A stretch of 64,000 bases of DNA from Primulina eburnea (lineage: Eukaryota; Streptophyta; Magnoliopsida; Lamiales; Gesneriaceae): the NCBI RefSeq assembly GCF_022965805.1, contig NC_133101.1, positions 43,251,642 through 43,315,641 of the forward strand, written 5' to 3'. Positions 1-10,481 of the stretch are shown here, one piece after another (position 1 is the stretch's first letter; every line of letters starts with the position of its first letter). Below the pieces are notes generated by a model. It did no database searches. It was not told where the DNA came from and worked only from the letters and a program-made list of their open reading frames with translations. Both the position numbers and the translations under genes were made by a program.

Positions 1-759
1 TACATCCTTATATGTGTTGCATGATTATGTGGTGCATTGATATATGTCATATGATGCATGCTATTATGTCACGTTTTATGATGCATGTTGCATTTCATGT
101 TGAGCCGTATCTCCTTCGAGATAGCCTTTACTGTTGAGCTGTATCTCTTTCTAGATAAGCTATATCTTGTGGGGCCGCTCAGCCCTGTCTTGTCTTGTGG
201 ACGCATGGACACCGAGAGTACACAGTGGCCGACGGGTCCGGAGGGCTTCGGTGATCCGAGACATTTTAGGTCCACGTCTGTTCTTGTAGTGGATGCAGTG
301 ACCCAGAGGAGTACCGCGCGGCACTATCCACTTGGCGCCTCTAGACTGAGCATTTTGAGATCCTTTGTTACTCCTGTTTCTTGACTACCCTGGTATCATA
401 TCATAGCATGTGCATTTCATATAGGCTTGTATACTCATGCTTTTGTACTGGCGTTCTTATCGCTCACGTCCTCGGTTTTGTTTATCTTGGACACCCCATT
501 CCCACGGGGCAGGCCTCAGGTTGGATGGCTCAGGAAGAGCAGGAGGAGGACAGTGAGTGGCTGGTTGGTTTAGTTTTCAGTACTATTCTTTTCGATATAG
601 TTGTACCGAATATATATATTTTGAGTTGTTCTGATTTCGATTGGGTTGTATAACTACTGTCGTTGGCCATATTTCCGCTGTTATCTCTGATTATTATTAA
701 TTAAATTAATTGCATGCTTAGTTCTTCATTAGTAGGTGATTCTGGAACGGGTCACTACA
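1..759 (+). mobile_element. 3' part of a Ty3/gypsy (Tekay-like) LTR, cut by the window edge
   Basis: The segment ends in GGGTCACTACA at 759, and copia protease coding sequence starts abruptly at 760, so 759 is an insertion boundary. Layout resembles the other gypsy LTRs here: a GC-rich stretch, a GGATGGCTCAGGAAGAG block near 520, then an AT-rich tail with a TTTCCGCTG block near 672 that recurs in the LTR ending at 18867. The 5' end and any internal region lie outside the window. Read on the plus strand it has the TG...CA polarity of neighbouring families, so plus orientation is inferred. Short ORFs inside (85-384, 381-653) show no domain and I do not regard them as genes. Confidence 0.6.
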
Positions 760-1772
760 GCAACTCTTGCTCCATTGCCCACCCTCAAGAAGGTCTCACC
801 TTCCCTAAGCTTCCTACTTCTTCCCATCACTTGTAACTCATTACAGAGATGTGAACCACAACCGGTATCTAATACCCAAGAAGTAGAGTTAATTGAAATG
901 TTTACTTCAATTTAGAACATACCGTTTCCAGAACTCTTCTGGGCAAGATATTCCTTGCGATTTCGCCTCCAATGTCCAGGCTTCTTGCAGTGATGACAAA
1001 CATCACTAGTCTTCTCAGCCTTAACTGGTGTGGCTGCCACAACGGGATTCGGAGATTGCCCCAACAAGGGCACGTTCTTCTTGGGACGTTGGAAAGAATG
1101 CTTCTTTCCCTTCCTATGTGGATCAATCTTCGTACCAGATGAAGAACCCACATAAAGAACCAACTTCTCTTTCTTGATGGTTGATTCAAACGTAACAAGC
1201 ATATTCACCAACTCCTCAAGGGTCGGTTCCATCTTGTTCATGTTGAAGTTCACCACAAAAGGATCAAATGAGCTAGGCAATGATAACAGCAACACGTCGG
1301 TGGTCAACTCCGAAGGCAAGATCAGATCCATGCCAACGAGCTTGTCCACGAGCCCAATCAACTTCAGGCCATGCTCATGGACCGAGGCCCCATCTCGCAT
1401 GCGCAAAATGATCAACTCCTTGACGGTAGCATGCCTAAGAGGCCGTGTTTGCTCACCAAAGAGCTCCTTGAGATGCAAATGAATGTCAGCAGCACTTTTT
1501 GCATCCTCAAAACGCCTCTGCAGCTCATCATTCATAGAAGTCAGCATATAACACCTAGCTATCAAGTCATGGTCACACCATTCCTTGTAAGCCTGCAATT
1601 CCTCGGGAGTGCAGTCAGTCGGAGCCTCAACAGGGGGCGACTCAGTCAGTGTATATGCTACCCTTTCCGAATTCAAGACGATTTTCTAATTTCTTAGCCA
1701 ATTGAGGTAGTTAGGTCCGGTTAATACGTGTTTGTCGAGTATTGCAGCTAACGGATTGCGAATCGAAGACAT
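760..1772 (-). pseudogene. Ty1/copia gag and start of protease, broken
   Basis: Copia gag-pol start on the minus strand. The likely gag ATG is at 1770-1772. An in-frame TAG at 1686-1688 follows after 28 codons, then the frame is open to a TAA at 912-914. Gag residues form the usual copia capsid-like helical region, then a CX2CX4HX4 zinc knuckle whose last cysteine is arginine (codon CGC where TGC is expected). The same frame beyond the TAA continues into the aspartic protease, with the DTGCGSH active site at 849-869. Homology stops at 760 where a gypsy LTR begins. Two stops plus the knuckle mutation make it inactive. It pairs with the PBS at 3516 and the LTR at 3530-5698. Confidence 0.88.
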
Positions 1773-1970
1773 TGTCAATTTATACTGAAAAGTAAAAACA
1801 AATAAATGTTGATGACTATTTTAAAATATTTAGTAAGATATGAAGTTTGGACTTTTACTTCATAAATATTTGCTCCCACTGTTTTGACATCTTTCACTAC
1901 CCTCTAGTGAAAACGGGAAACTCCTTTCCTCAGTAGGTACGTAAGGTCCAATTAGCGAATTATGATCCCG

Positions 1971-2250
1971 AATAATATCAGCCAATCACAATTCCTAAAA
2001 GGTAGTTTCCAATTGCATCACAATGCAACCCTCTACGTAAACTTTTGTCTCACGTTTGATTAGGACCCAATAATATGACGTCGTTCATCTTCACGTGTCA
2101 AGCCTTACCCATCGATGTTGAACCTTAATGGACGGTCGCCATGAGTTCTCCCAATAATATGAGCCGGAATCATGGGAGTTCCACGTAGTTCACATCACCT
2201 TGTCAATGGATGTCACAGCTTTCCGGCACCCAGAGCTCCCCCAATAATAT
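1971..2250. repeat. Four degenerate repeats carrying AATAATATGA in the copia leader
   Basis: The ten-base core recurs at about 1971, 2069, 2153 and 2243, that is every 84-98 bases, with similar flanks (GAGCTCCCCC or GAGTTCTCCC before, GAGCCG after in the last two). Orientation is the same each time. It lies in the transcribed leader of the minus-strand copia, so the RNA carries the complement. Confidence 0.7.
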
Positions 2251-3349
2251 GAGCCGAGCCCCAAGTACGGGTAGCGTTCATCATGCATCCATTGTCGATG
2301 GAAGACATGGAAATTATAAACAAATTTATAATTCCCGTTTTTTGGCTTGATATTATTTTTGAATCTTATTCAAAATGAGAGTTTTAATTTTGAAAGGTCT
2401 CATCATTAATTTTATTTAAAAGCTCGCCATGTTTGATCGTATGTTTGCCGGATTCATGCAACTTTGTTATTATCATAATAATAACGCACATACTCATTAT
2501 TTATAACATATCATGCATATATTATAAACAGTAAACAAACAAGGATGATCAATCGCCCCAATACTAACGGCCCGTGTGAGCTAAACATGGGCCTAGGTCC
2601 AATCCTAGGGAAATGCATGGGATGCAAATGCAACTATGACATAAGCTTCCAATATTTACATGTCTTCGATCTTCATAATCATCATGGCCACCATATTTCA
2701 ATTTTGATCATCCACTATACTAATATTTACAAATAAATATCCATGACAAATAGGGATACATCTCATGGGGGGTGGGAACGGGCCATAAACCAATCCCACT
2801 TTATAAATTGATAATTATTACAATCATTCAACACAAAATATCCTAGCATACACCTAGAAAATTGTGCTTGGGCTTTTGATCATCCTTCATGCATAATATC
2901 ACATATCATACACCATCAATTAATTATCACAATAATTAATTGATCCAATATTATATATCTTGATCCAATCACTAACCGCCACGATTATAAACTAAATTAA
3001 CAAAGTATACAAACACCTTTGTCTACTTTCAAATTAATTTATTTATAACCGAATTTCTTGTAAATCACCATTTACTATAAATATTTAAAGTCCAACTTAA
3101 AATATTTTTTTCATGAAAAAATGTTTGCAACTTTTGTAATTTTAAACTTAAGGGCCCAAAAACTCATTTTTCACTAAAAACATTTTGGCCCATTTAAAAT
3201 TCACAAATATGTTAACCATCTAATGGCCCAACAACATCAAGGCCCATGACACTTTGATTCTCCAAAACACTTTTGGAAACCCTAGTCGTCATCGCCGTCG
3301 CCGGATTCCAGCCAACTTGCACACAATTTTTTTTTTAATTTTCGAAAGG

Positions 3350-3393
3350 GGGCTGTTCGGGCAGCCCCTTGGGCTGCCCGAGGGGCTGCCCGA
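3350..3393. repeat. GC-rich dyad cluster near the copia PBS
   Basis: CGGGCAGCCC and GGGCTGCCCG alternate three times in about 44 bases, so the strand can fold into competing hairpins. A decayed version of the block lies at 11573-11612 beside the second copy of this element. Confidence 0.75.
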
Positions 3394-3515
3394 AGTTGCT
3401 GCCAAAAATGCTCCCCATTTTGGCCTTGAAAACGTTGCAACAAATCATGTCATGCGGTTAGAAATCGATCTCAATATAATATTATGTATTTGCTACACCA
3501 AAATTTGTAACCATA

Positions 3516-3527
3516 GCTCGGATACCA
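3516..3527 (-). other. Primer-binding site of the minus-strand copia
   Basis: On the minus strand it reads TGGTATCCGAGC, one base off the usual plant initiator-tRNA-Met site TGGTATCAGAGC. Two bases separate it from the LTR end at 3530, the expected spacing. Confidence 0.85.
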
Positions 3528-4209
3528 CTTGAAAGGGGATCGGTTACGGTGACCGGAAGCGCAACGGAAGTTTAAAAATCGAAATTTTTCATGGAAATTT
3601 TTGGCCACCTTGATTTTGTTGTGTAGCAAATACAATAAACACAAAATGACATTCATGGTGTGTTAAGAAATGTACCTATCAATCACAAGGATTGATGTAT
3701 GGCTCCAACTAAAGTGTATACACCTTAGCTCTTCAATGGTAGAAACTATCTTCAAGCTTCCTTTGAGCACTCCTTGCTCAACTATTAAGCCCACCACCAA
3801 CTAAGTAGATCCCCTCTTAATTTGCACTAGAAAACTAAGAGGATTTTTCAATGAGAATTCTTTTCTTTCCTCAACACTTGAAGAAGAAAAATGGAGAAAA
3901 ATGAGGAGATAATTGCTTGATGATTTCGGCCATGCTTGTTTCAAAATGGGGGAAGGGAGACTTGTCTTGGACTTGCAAAAAGCAAAAGCAAAAGTAGCAT
4001 GCCAAGCCTTGATATTTGAAAAAGTTGTCTCCAACCCTTCACCTCCCATGCATGCATATATTATATCATTTTTAACAAATTAAAAACCCATGGACTTAAT
4101 TTAATTATCTCAAAAATTTTTGAGATTAATTAAACATTACTTGAATTTACTCAAGTCCACTAGTTAAATAATTTATTTAAATTGAGCTCTACAAGACTCA
4201 ATATGATTT

Positions 4210-4294
4210 AATTAATTCAACACTTGAATTAATTTAATTATTTGGACTCTACTAGGTCCACTAGTGTTTAATTAATTCAACACTTGAATTAATT
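4210..4294. repeat. Two perfect AT-rich hairpins in family A LTR
   Basis: AATTAATTCAA, a three-base CAC loop and TTGAATTAATT form an 11-bp stem at 4210-4234 and again at 4270-4294, 60 bases apart. Slightly mutated versions are in the other LTR copies near 12396 and 43399. Confidence 0.85.
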
Positions 4295-4402
4295 TAATTT
4301 AGTCCATAATAATGTTTATGAAAATCACAATTTTCAAATACATTATTCACTTGGCCAACTTTTAGTTTAGGAACACTTCCATAAATTAAAATTTACATTT
4401 CT

Positions 4403-4564
4403 CTCATAGAAGTCATACTTCTATTTTTCTTTACGCTTATAAACTCATTTATAAGCTGTTCAATACATTGAACTAATTTCTCCTTCATAGAAGTCATACT
4501 TCTATTTTTCCTTACGCTTATAAACTCATTTATAAGATGTTCAACACTTTGAACTATTTTACTT
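4403..4564. repeat. 81-base tandem duplication inside family A LTR copy 1
   Basis: Two successive units each contain the dyad ATAGAAGTCATACTTCTAT (4406-4424 and 4487-4505) and a TTACGCTTATAAACTCATTT block. The other two copies of this LTR have one unit, so the duplication is specific to this copy. Confidence 0.85.
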
Positions 4565-5698
4565 CTCAACGGGATCTAGAAAGCTAGTACTTGTGTGGCC
4601 CTAAATGGTTCATTGATACAACTAGCCGTGGGTTCACATCTCCATGTGATTCGGACTAAACATGTCCTCATATGAACATACCCCAATTGCTCCATTCTTA
4701 TTTATCAACTCCTTGATAATAAGAAAGTCAGAACTCAAGTCTGATAGTACCCAACCAATCATGTTAAACGCCTAGCAGCATCGCTTACATGATTCCCTAG
4801 GTATCATATGATATTGCCTGCAAGAACCATTCAATTATGGTTAGCGTACAGTACGGTCCCTTCAACTCATATATCCCGATCGATTCGACAACCATTGGTT
4901 TATCGAGAGTTGTCAATGAATCAATACTATGTGTCATGTTGTAGTTCATCGATGGTGTAATCTATGAAACCCATTTCATAATTACCACCATACTCTGATC
5001 AGAGATTTCATACTACATACAGATAGGATATCCATACCCGAAGGAAAGCGGTGAATCGCCGACTACAATGCATCGACTCCTATATGTTTCGACAAAACAC
5101 CCAACCTTGCCACCTGATGACTCCTTGAGAGTCGGTAAACAAGTCAAAGTGTAATGCTAGCCCATAGAGTCTCAATGTTGTCCCGGGTCATATGGACTAA
5201 TGGTGTACAACCATAAACCAGGACGTTTTGTGAGAACCACTTGGAAAGTCCTTTATGGAGGGTTGTTCAGTACACTATACCAGGAGCACCTATCTGCATG
5301 CTCGGACATCACAATGTCCCCTACCAATGAAACATGGTACTCACATCGCAGATACTAGGCTCGAATTCTAGCGGCCTATATCTTTCTTAGCGGTTGCTGA
5401 ATTGACTAGGAACTGTTTAGAATATACATTATTCCAAATATGAGTTTCATGATACTCATCATATGAGCATCTCATATTCTTTCTACTATTTGTATATTCA
5501 AGGGCTTTATCTATGCAACTAGCATGGATATACAGATAAAGATTTGCCAAAACAATAATTTCAAATATTATTAAAATAAAGGTTGCTTATACATAGAGTT
5601 TCATTGTGAACACTCGGCCAACACTTGGCTCGACGGGTGCCTACTCTAACACGTTACACCTCGGCCAACACTTGGCTCGACGGGCACATACTCTAACA

Positions 5699-6010
5699 AG
5701 TATCACACCTCACACGGTCACCATCTCCCATATTCAGATAGCAAAAATTCACCTCAAGTGATTGAATCCAACCCTCAGCAGCAAATGGGTTAGTGGTGCT
5801 AGAAAATTCCTTCAGCACTATCCTCTGGAACTAATCATATACATCGTGTTGTGGCCTAGGAGCTTGTTGACACTGCTGCTCAAAGAAGCATGACATGCCC
5901 TTTAGTGCGCTAATAACAACATTCCCATTAGGAGTTGGGGGTGCATTGACATGACGATCCTCAACATTCTCGGCTTGCCTATCAGTACTAGGTGCGCGTC
6001 TAGGAGACAT
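5699..6010 (-). pseudogene. Ty3/gypsy (Tekay-like) gag, N-terminal fragment
   Basis: Minus-strand ATG at 6008-6010 opens a reading frame beginning MSPRRAPSTD; further on it has the gypsy gag signature TNPFAAEGWIQSLEV and then GDRVR. An in-frame TAG at 5831-5833 stands where CAG is normal, a C-to-T change. The gene is cut at 5698 by the family A copia LTR, and no continuation is recognisable in the window. It belongs with the PBS at 6288-6299 and the LTR at 6302-11572. Confidence 0.8.
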
Positions 6011-6301
6011 TATATTTGAATGTTTTCCAAATTTTTAAAGGTAACCAACATGAATTTAAATCTAAGTTTTCTAATCATGCAGCATATACTAACCCATTTT
6101 TGAGTAATTTTATGCATACATAACATTTATCCTCAAAAAGTCATTAAAGATGTATTGTAAACATATATTCCATGTAATCATGCGGGTATCATAATAAAAA
6201 TCATCTAGAACAATTAAAATTACAGCTTGAGGTTTTACGACTGAGCTTCCCGACAATGACGGTGACACAACACTTAGCAGGAACATTTATCGGATACCAA
6301 C
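6011..6301 (-). other. Leader and primer-binding site of the minus-strand Tekay-like element
   Basis: The 290-base leader is non-coding. On the minus strand, bases complementary to 6288-6299 read TGGTATCCGATA, a degenerate initiator-tRNA-Met primer site, two bases from the LTR end. The related element at 49069-49080 has the perfect TGGTATCAGAGC. Confidence 0.75.
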
Positions 6302-6879
6302 TGAAACTTCCACTACTCATTTTTCTTAAAAAGTACTAATTTTTTTTCCTAACATATTTTGGCCGAATAGCCTTGTACATTTATACATAGTTTTAAAATA
6401 ACATTGCACAATTTAAAAAATAAAACAACCAACTATTAATTGAAAATTAAAAAGAATTTAATTCAAAACGGAAAATCGTATATCATCAACCAACCTAAAC
6501 TATCAATATTTTAAAAATATACTAACACTAACATCCTCTCAAAAACCACTCAAAATCAATCGTAATAGTCGTAAAAATCTTTAACATAAACTAGCGCTGG
6601 TCCTCGGTTATGTGCACCTTCAGTCCAGTAAGATCAACCCTCAAGCCCCTCAACAACAGCAACCTCATGCTCACCTTCATCGATCACACCTAGTGAGTTA
6701 TTGACTCAGCAAACCATAACCATAATAATGAGTGATACATATACAATCATATGTGTTGGAACTTTTCAAGTTAGCAATTTTGATTTTTATAGTAACAAAA
6801 CTTGTTAATTATGTTACTAATGATCTACCTTAGTTGTGCAGCATCTAGGATCACCTACGAGTTGTTTACATCGCAAAAA

Positions 6880-7160
6880 CTGAAGACCCAACTGATCGCT
6901 CAAAACGAATCAATTCAACTGGCTACGTCATTTGAGCAGTACAGCTGATTGACCATTTGATAGGTAATTCAGCAGGAAAACCTCAGAAGCCTGGCCAGCC
7001 GAAAGAGTGTTCAACTGATGAAGAAACCTAGCTGATCAGTCCAACTAAACGAGTGTGAAATCAGTTCCACTGACGAGTCAACTGATTTCACCAGCGCAAC
7101 TGAAAGATCAGTTCAAACTGACCAGTTCGAAGCATCAGTTAGAATCCTTCAGTTATGTAC
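6880..7160. promoter_or_regulatory. Dense AACTG/CAGTT cluster upstream of the copia LTR TATA box
   Basis: Many copies of AACTG or its complement CAGTT, often as CAACTG or CAACTGA, are packed in both orientations into about 270 bases of U3. CAGTTG is a classic plant MYB core, and the tobacco Tto1 copia LTR is known to be driven through MYB-bound repeats. Regulatory function here is inference. Confidence 0.55.
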
Positions 7161-7370
7161 GATGATAGATTCCTTCGAGTGGATTCCAGCTATGCGAGAA
7201 GGTACAAAGCCATTGTCCAGTCAAAGGACAATAATGGACGTTGCATCAGAGCATTAAAGACAAAACACTTCAGATAGACAGTAAAAAAGACGAGACACAT
7301 AGTCCAAGAAGACGATTCAAATGCAACGGATACAATTGATGAGTCTTGCTGTACGATCAGCCTCTTTCGG

Positions 7371-7380
7371 CTATATAAAG
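7371..7380 (+). promoter_or_regulatory. TATA box of the nested copia LTR
   Basis: CTATATAAAG lies about 620 bases into the LTR, a good plant TATA consensus; transcription would be expected to begin about 30 bases downstream, near 7405. Confidence 0.6.
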
Positions 7381-8181
7381 AGAAGATCAGTGAAGACTCA
7401 ATATACATAGTGGTGAGACATTCTTTAGAGTGACAAGAGAAAAACATAGAAGGGCACGCTCAGTTGAAAATTAGCTTATCGAAGCATTTAAAACCAGAGG
7501 GAATTATTCATCGTGATATTTGCTTAGTTTAGAAGCCTTTTATCCCTCAGTGTGTGAGAACGTTTCTGTTCAGTTCTCACACACATTCACTCTCAAAACC
7601 ACCCAAATACAGTCTTGCACAAAGATGTTAAACTTGTGTATGTAGTCTTTCTCACATAGACGTTAAATAAGTGTTGACTAAAAGTGTTGTTTTAAGTCGT
7701 AGCTAGGAGTTCAGTTTAGGCAGTAGATAAGTCCTAGCTGAGTGGGCTTGTACACGTAGTTGCATAAATCAAAGTCTTCTAGTGTATCCTATCCGTGGAG
7801 ATAGAAGGGGTGACGTAGGAGCAGTTGAAGTCTCCGAACATCCATAAACATATCTTGTGTATTTAACTGATTAACTATCGCTTTAAAATTGTTTTGATTA
7901 GTTAAAGTGTTCGTGTATTCGGTTGTTACCATAACTGAAATACATGAATGCAAAAACTAATATGTGTTCTTTCAGTTAGTCGTTTTACACAAGTTAAAAT
8001 ACTTTCTAACATTTCAGTTTTCTTTACGAAGTATTACTTCGAGTTTCTTCCGCTTGGTTTAAAACAAAACTCGACTTAATTCATCGGTGTTAATATTCTT
8101 AGAACACGAGCAATTGAAGCTCATTGAAGGTTGTTGGGTGCGAAATGCCTTCGAAGGCGCTAACACACACGGTCCATCAGT

Positions 8182-8193
8182 TGGTATCGGAGC
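8182..8193 (+). other. Primer-binding site of the nested copia
   Basis: TGGTATCGGAGC, one mismatch from the usual initiator-tRNA-Met site, two bases after the LTR end. Confidence 0.85.
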
Positions 8194-9185
8194 GGGTTGT
8201 TCTAAGAAGAACATTTGAAGAAAACTGTGTTTTAAAAAGTATTACTCTAAAATAGTTTTATAAGCTATTTAAAAACGTTTTATACGATTTTAAAAACTCT
8301 TTGAAAATATATTTATGTCGCTCTTTGGTAAAGAGTTGAGACGATTGGTCATGCAATTTTCGTTATGGCGACTTCTCCAATTTCCTAACCTCAGAGATCT
8401 TAATCAGCTTGCAGGGGACTGAGGAACATCTGCAAAGATGAACAACTAAATTGTCACTGAACAAGAAATCACTTGCAAACCTACCAAGTCAGTTATTCTT
8501 CAGACGAAACTCATCGATGTTGGGATGTTGGTCGATTCTATCACCAGCTGAACTCCACGTGAGCCTAGTCAGAGTCTGCTCGACCAGTTGGTTAAGCACA
8601 GAGGACAAGTTCAAAGCAGTTTTACTCGTTTTTCTAGCAAATTGAACTCACAACTGATGCAGCAGTTCAAGCAGTCAAGACAACCAGCTGATGGTATATC
8701 CAGTTTTGTCACAGAAACCAACTGATATCTGATGTTTTTTAAAATATGCTATTGTTGTAGCAATTTTTCTTTCCTCAACTGATGTATGTACTCATATGTA
8801 AATACATGAAATTTTATTCAAATAAAACATCATGATTATTAAGTTATGTCTCGTTGTGATTGAATAGATATTCTCAATTTTCTTATCTATAATGCTTGAA
8901 TGATTAAATGACTAATTAAATAATTCTCAAATACGGGCTTTCATTCAGTTCCTGAGGGGGAGTGTTCTTTTTAACTGAAAACCTGTATTAAAATCCAGTT
9001 ACTCTCTCAGTCAACTGATAAATACTGTTTTAATTTTTTTTTTCCTTTCTACTCAGTTTTAAAATAAGTTTTTTTTTGATTCAGTTGTTAAGGGGGAGTT
9101 TTCGACAATTTGAATGTACTAACTCTTAAACTGAATATATTGCGCTTAACTGCTCAAGTTTTGTAACCATCAAAAAGGGGGAGAT
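8194..9185 (+). other. Non-coding remnant of the nested copia interior, with polypurine tract
   Basis: About 990 bases with no recognisable copia domain. Further CAACTGAT-type motifs and three G5-containing purine tracts occur (about 8957, 9091, 9176). The last, AAAAAGGGGGAGAT at 9172-9185, abuts the 3' LTR and is the functional polypurine tract; the others look like duplicated 3'-end sequence. Confidence 0.65.
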
Positions 9186-9376
9186 TATTGGAACTTTTCA
9201 AGTTCGAAATCTTGATTTCAATGGTAACAAAACTTGTTAATTGTATTATTAATAATCTACCTTAGTTGTGCAGCATCTAGGATCTCCTACGAGTTGTTTA
9301 CATAGCGAAACTGAAGACACAACTGATCGCTCAAAATGAATCAGTTCAACTGGCTACGTCATTTGAGCAGTTCAAC
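9186..9376 (+). repeat. Truncated 3' LTR of the nested copia
   Basis: Matches 6754-6944 closely (TTGGAACTTTTCAAGTT, then CTACCTTAGTTGTGCAGC) and stops after CATTTGAGCAG. The missing part removes the TSD. Confidence 0.8.
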
Positions 9377-10450
9377 TTGTCACAAAGATATTCCATTTCA
9401 ACATATACGCATATGTTTTCCTTTTCGTTTCAGATCGTTAATTGTGACTTTTCGTATTAGCTGAAGGTCGATGGATCCATCTACGTATTACCACAGTACT
9501 GGGCAACGAGGGCATCAGTGACACTCTCACCCGTCAACTGAGTCTTGACCTTACATATCATCATATCTTCATAATCATATGATCGTATTAGTCACAATTA
9601 CTTCACTTACATCAACATTTCACATTTTCATCACTTTATAAAATTAAAGCATGCATAAATCATTTTTTTAAACCAAGCATGCAACATATCTTTTAACGTT
9701 AACATTTCATAATAAAATTCCATAAACATTTAAAATAGTAAAATTAACATAATTTACTGCATTTCGAGTACTGCCATCACGTTTACTATTTTTCAGGTGT
9801 AAAATAACTGTTTTACTCCTAGAGTAAAATTTCAAGATTTTGAATTTTTCTTACTTTCGTTGACACTAAACCATCCCAAATAATTATTTAAGCTTAAATC
9901 AGATTTCTAATATTTTTATTAGCTTAAATTCAATTGATTTATTATTTATTTCGTAATTATTAATTCGTAGTTTGTTTTAATCTCGATTTAATTTCAAACT
10001 TCAATATTAATTCCCCAAATCTTAAACATAAACTTTTTTATACCTAAGTTACCCTCGTGAACCATTATTCGACCCCCGTGGACCAAGGTTCAACCCTTAA
10101 CCAATGACAACCCTAAAACCGAACTCGTCAAGGACACCCTCGAGCCATCTCTCATTTTATTCAAGCTGAGCCCGAGCCACCCTGAGCCAAGCCCTTCCCA
10201 GACCACCCACGGACCCTAGTGACCACACTGGACCCAACCTAACCTGTTGCAGCCCCACAAACGAAGGACACCAGACGCGGGACCCTAGCACAACAAACTA
10301 GGACTCTTTGTAACTTGGCTAGGGCCCTTACCCTCGAGCCACCACCAAGCCCACACTCTTTGGACCCTCTTAGGACCCTGTCAGGCCAAGCCCAGACCAC
10401 CGGCCGAGCCGTGATCCCTCTACACACGGCTGCCATCCTCAGGTTGGCTT

Positions 10451-10481
10451 GGGAAGAGTCCTAGCTCGCTTGGACTCTCCC
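10451..10481. repeat. Conserved hairpin in LTR B
   Basis: GGGAAGAGTCC and GGACTCTCCC flank a 10-base loop. The same stem with sequence variants is in family C (46758-46791, 52920-52953) and in the LTR at 34927-37689 (36039-36071). Confidence 0.75.

Larger units (their letters stand above)
1773..3515 (-). other. Copia leader (5' untranslated region) between PBS and gag
   Basis: About 1.74 kb separates the primer-binding site from gag. I find no convincing coding sequence. It holds four degenerate repeats around CCAATAATATGA (about 1971-2250), an AT-rich middle, and a GC-rich dyad at 3350-3393 close to the PBS. A related stretch is found in the second copy of this family at 11573-11740, which supports its being part of the element. 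Confidence 0.7.
3530..5698 (-). mobile_element. 5' LTR of the minus-strand copia (family A, copy 1)
   Basis: On the minus strand the LTR begins TGTTAGAGTA and ends CCCCTTTCA directly before the PBS. The 5' boundary could be 5651 or 5698 because a block of about 47 bases with TTGGCTCGACGGG is repeated there. Two more copies of this LTR occur at 11741-15921 (interrupted) and 42726-44417. Length is about 2.17 kb. Copy 1 carries an internal 81-base tandem duplication not seen in the others. The right flank is gypsy gag coding sequence, showing this copia inserted into that gene. Confidence 0.85.
6754..8179 (+). repeat. 5' LTR of the nested copia
   Basis: Begins TGTTGGAACTTTTCAAG and ends GGTCCATCA, two bases before the PBS. 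The start matches 9186 onward, where the TG has become TA. A TATA box lies at 7371-7380, and a dense CAGTT/AACTG cluster precedes it. Length 1426 bases. Confidence 0.85.
6754..9376 (+). mobile_element. Deleted Ty1/copia element nested in LTR B
   Basis: A plus-strand element: LTR 6754-8179, PBS 8182-8193, about 1 kb of internal sequence, polypurine tract 9172-9185 and only the first 190 bases of the 3' LTR. No gag, protease, integrase or RT motif is visible, so it is a deletion derivative. Because the 3' LTR is truncated no target duplication can be checked. LTR B sequence resumes at about 9377. Confidence 0.82.

Noticed and set aside
85..653. Frames of 90-99 codons at the left edge
   Set aside because: Inside a gypsy LTR fragment; no motif and the composition matches LTR DNA.
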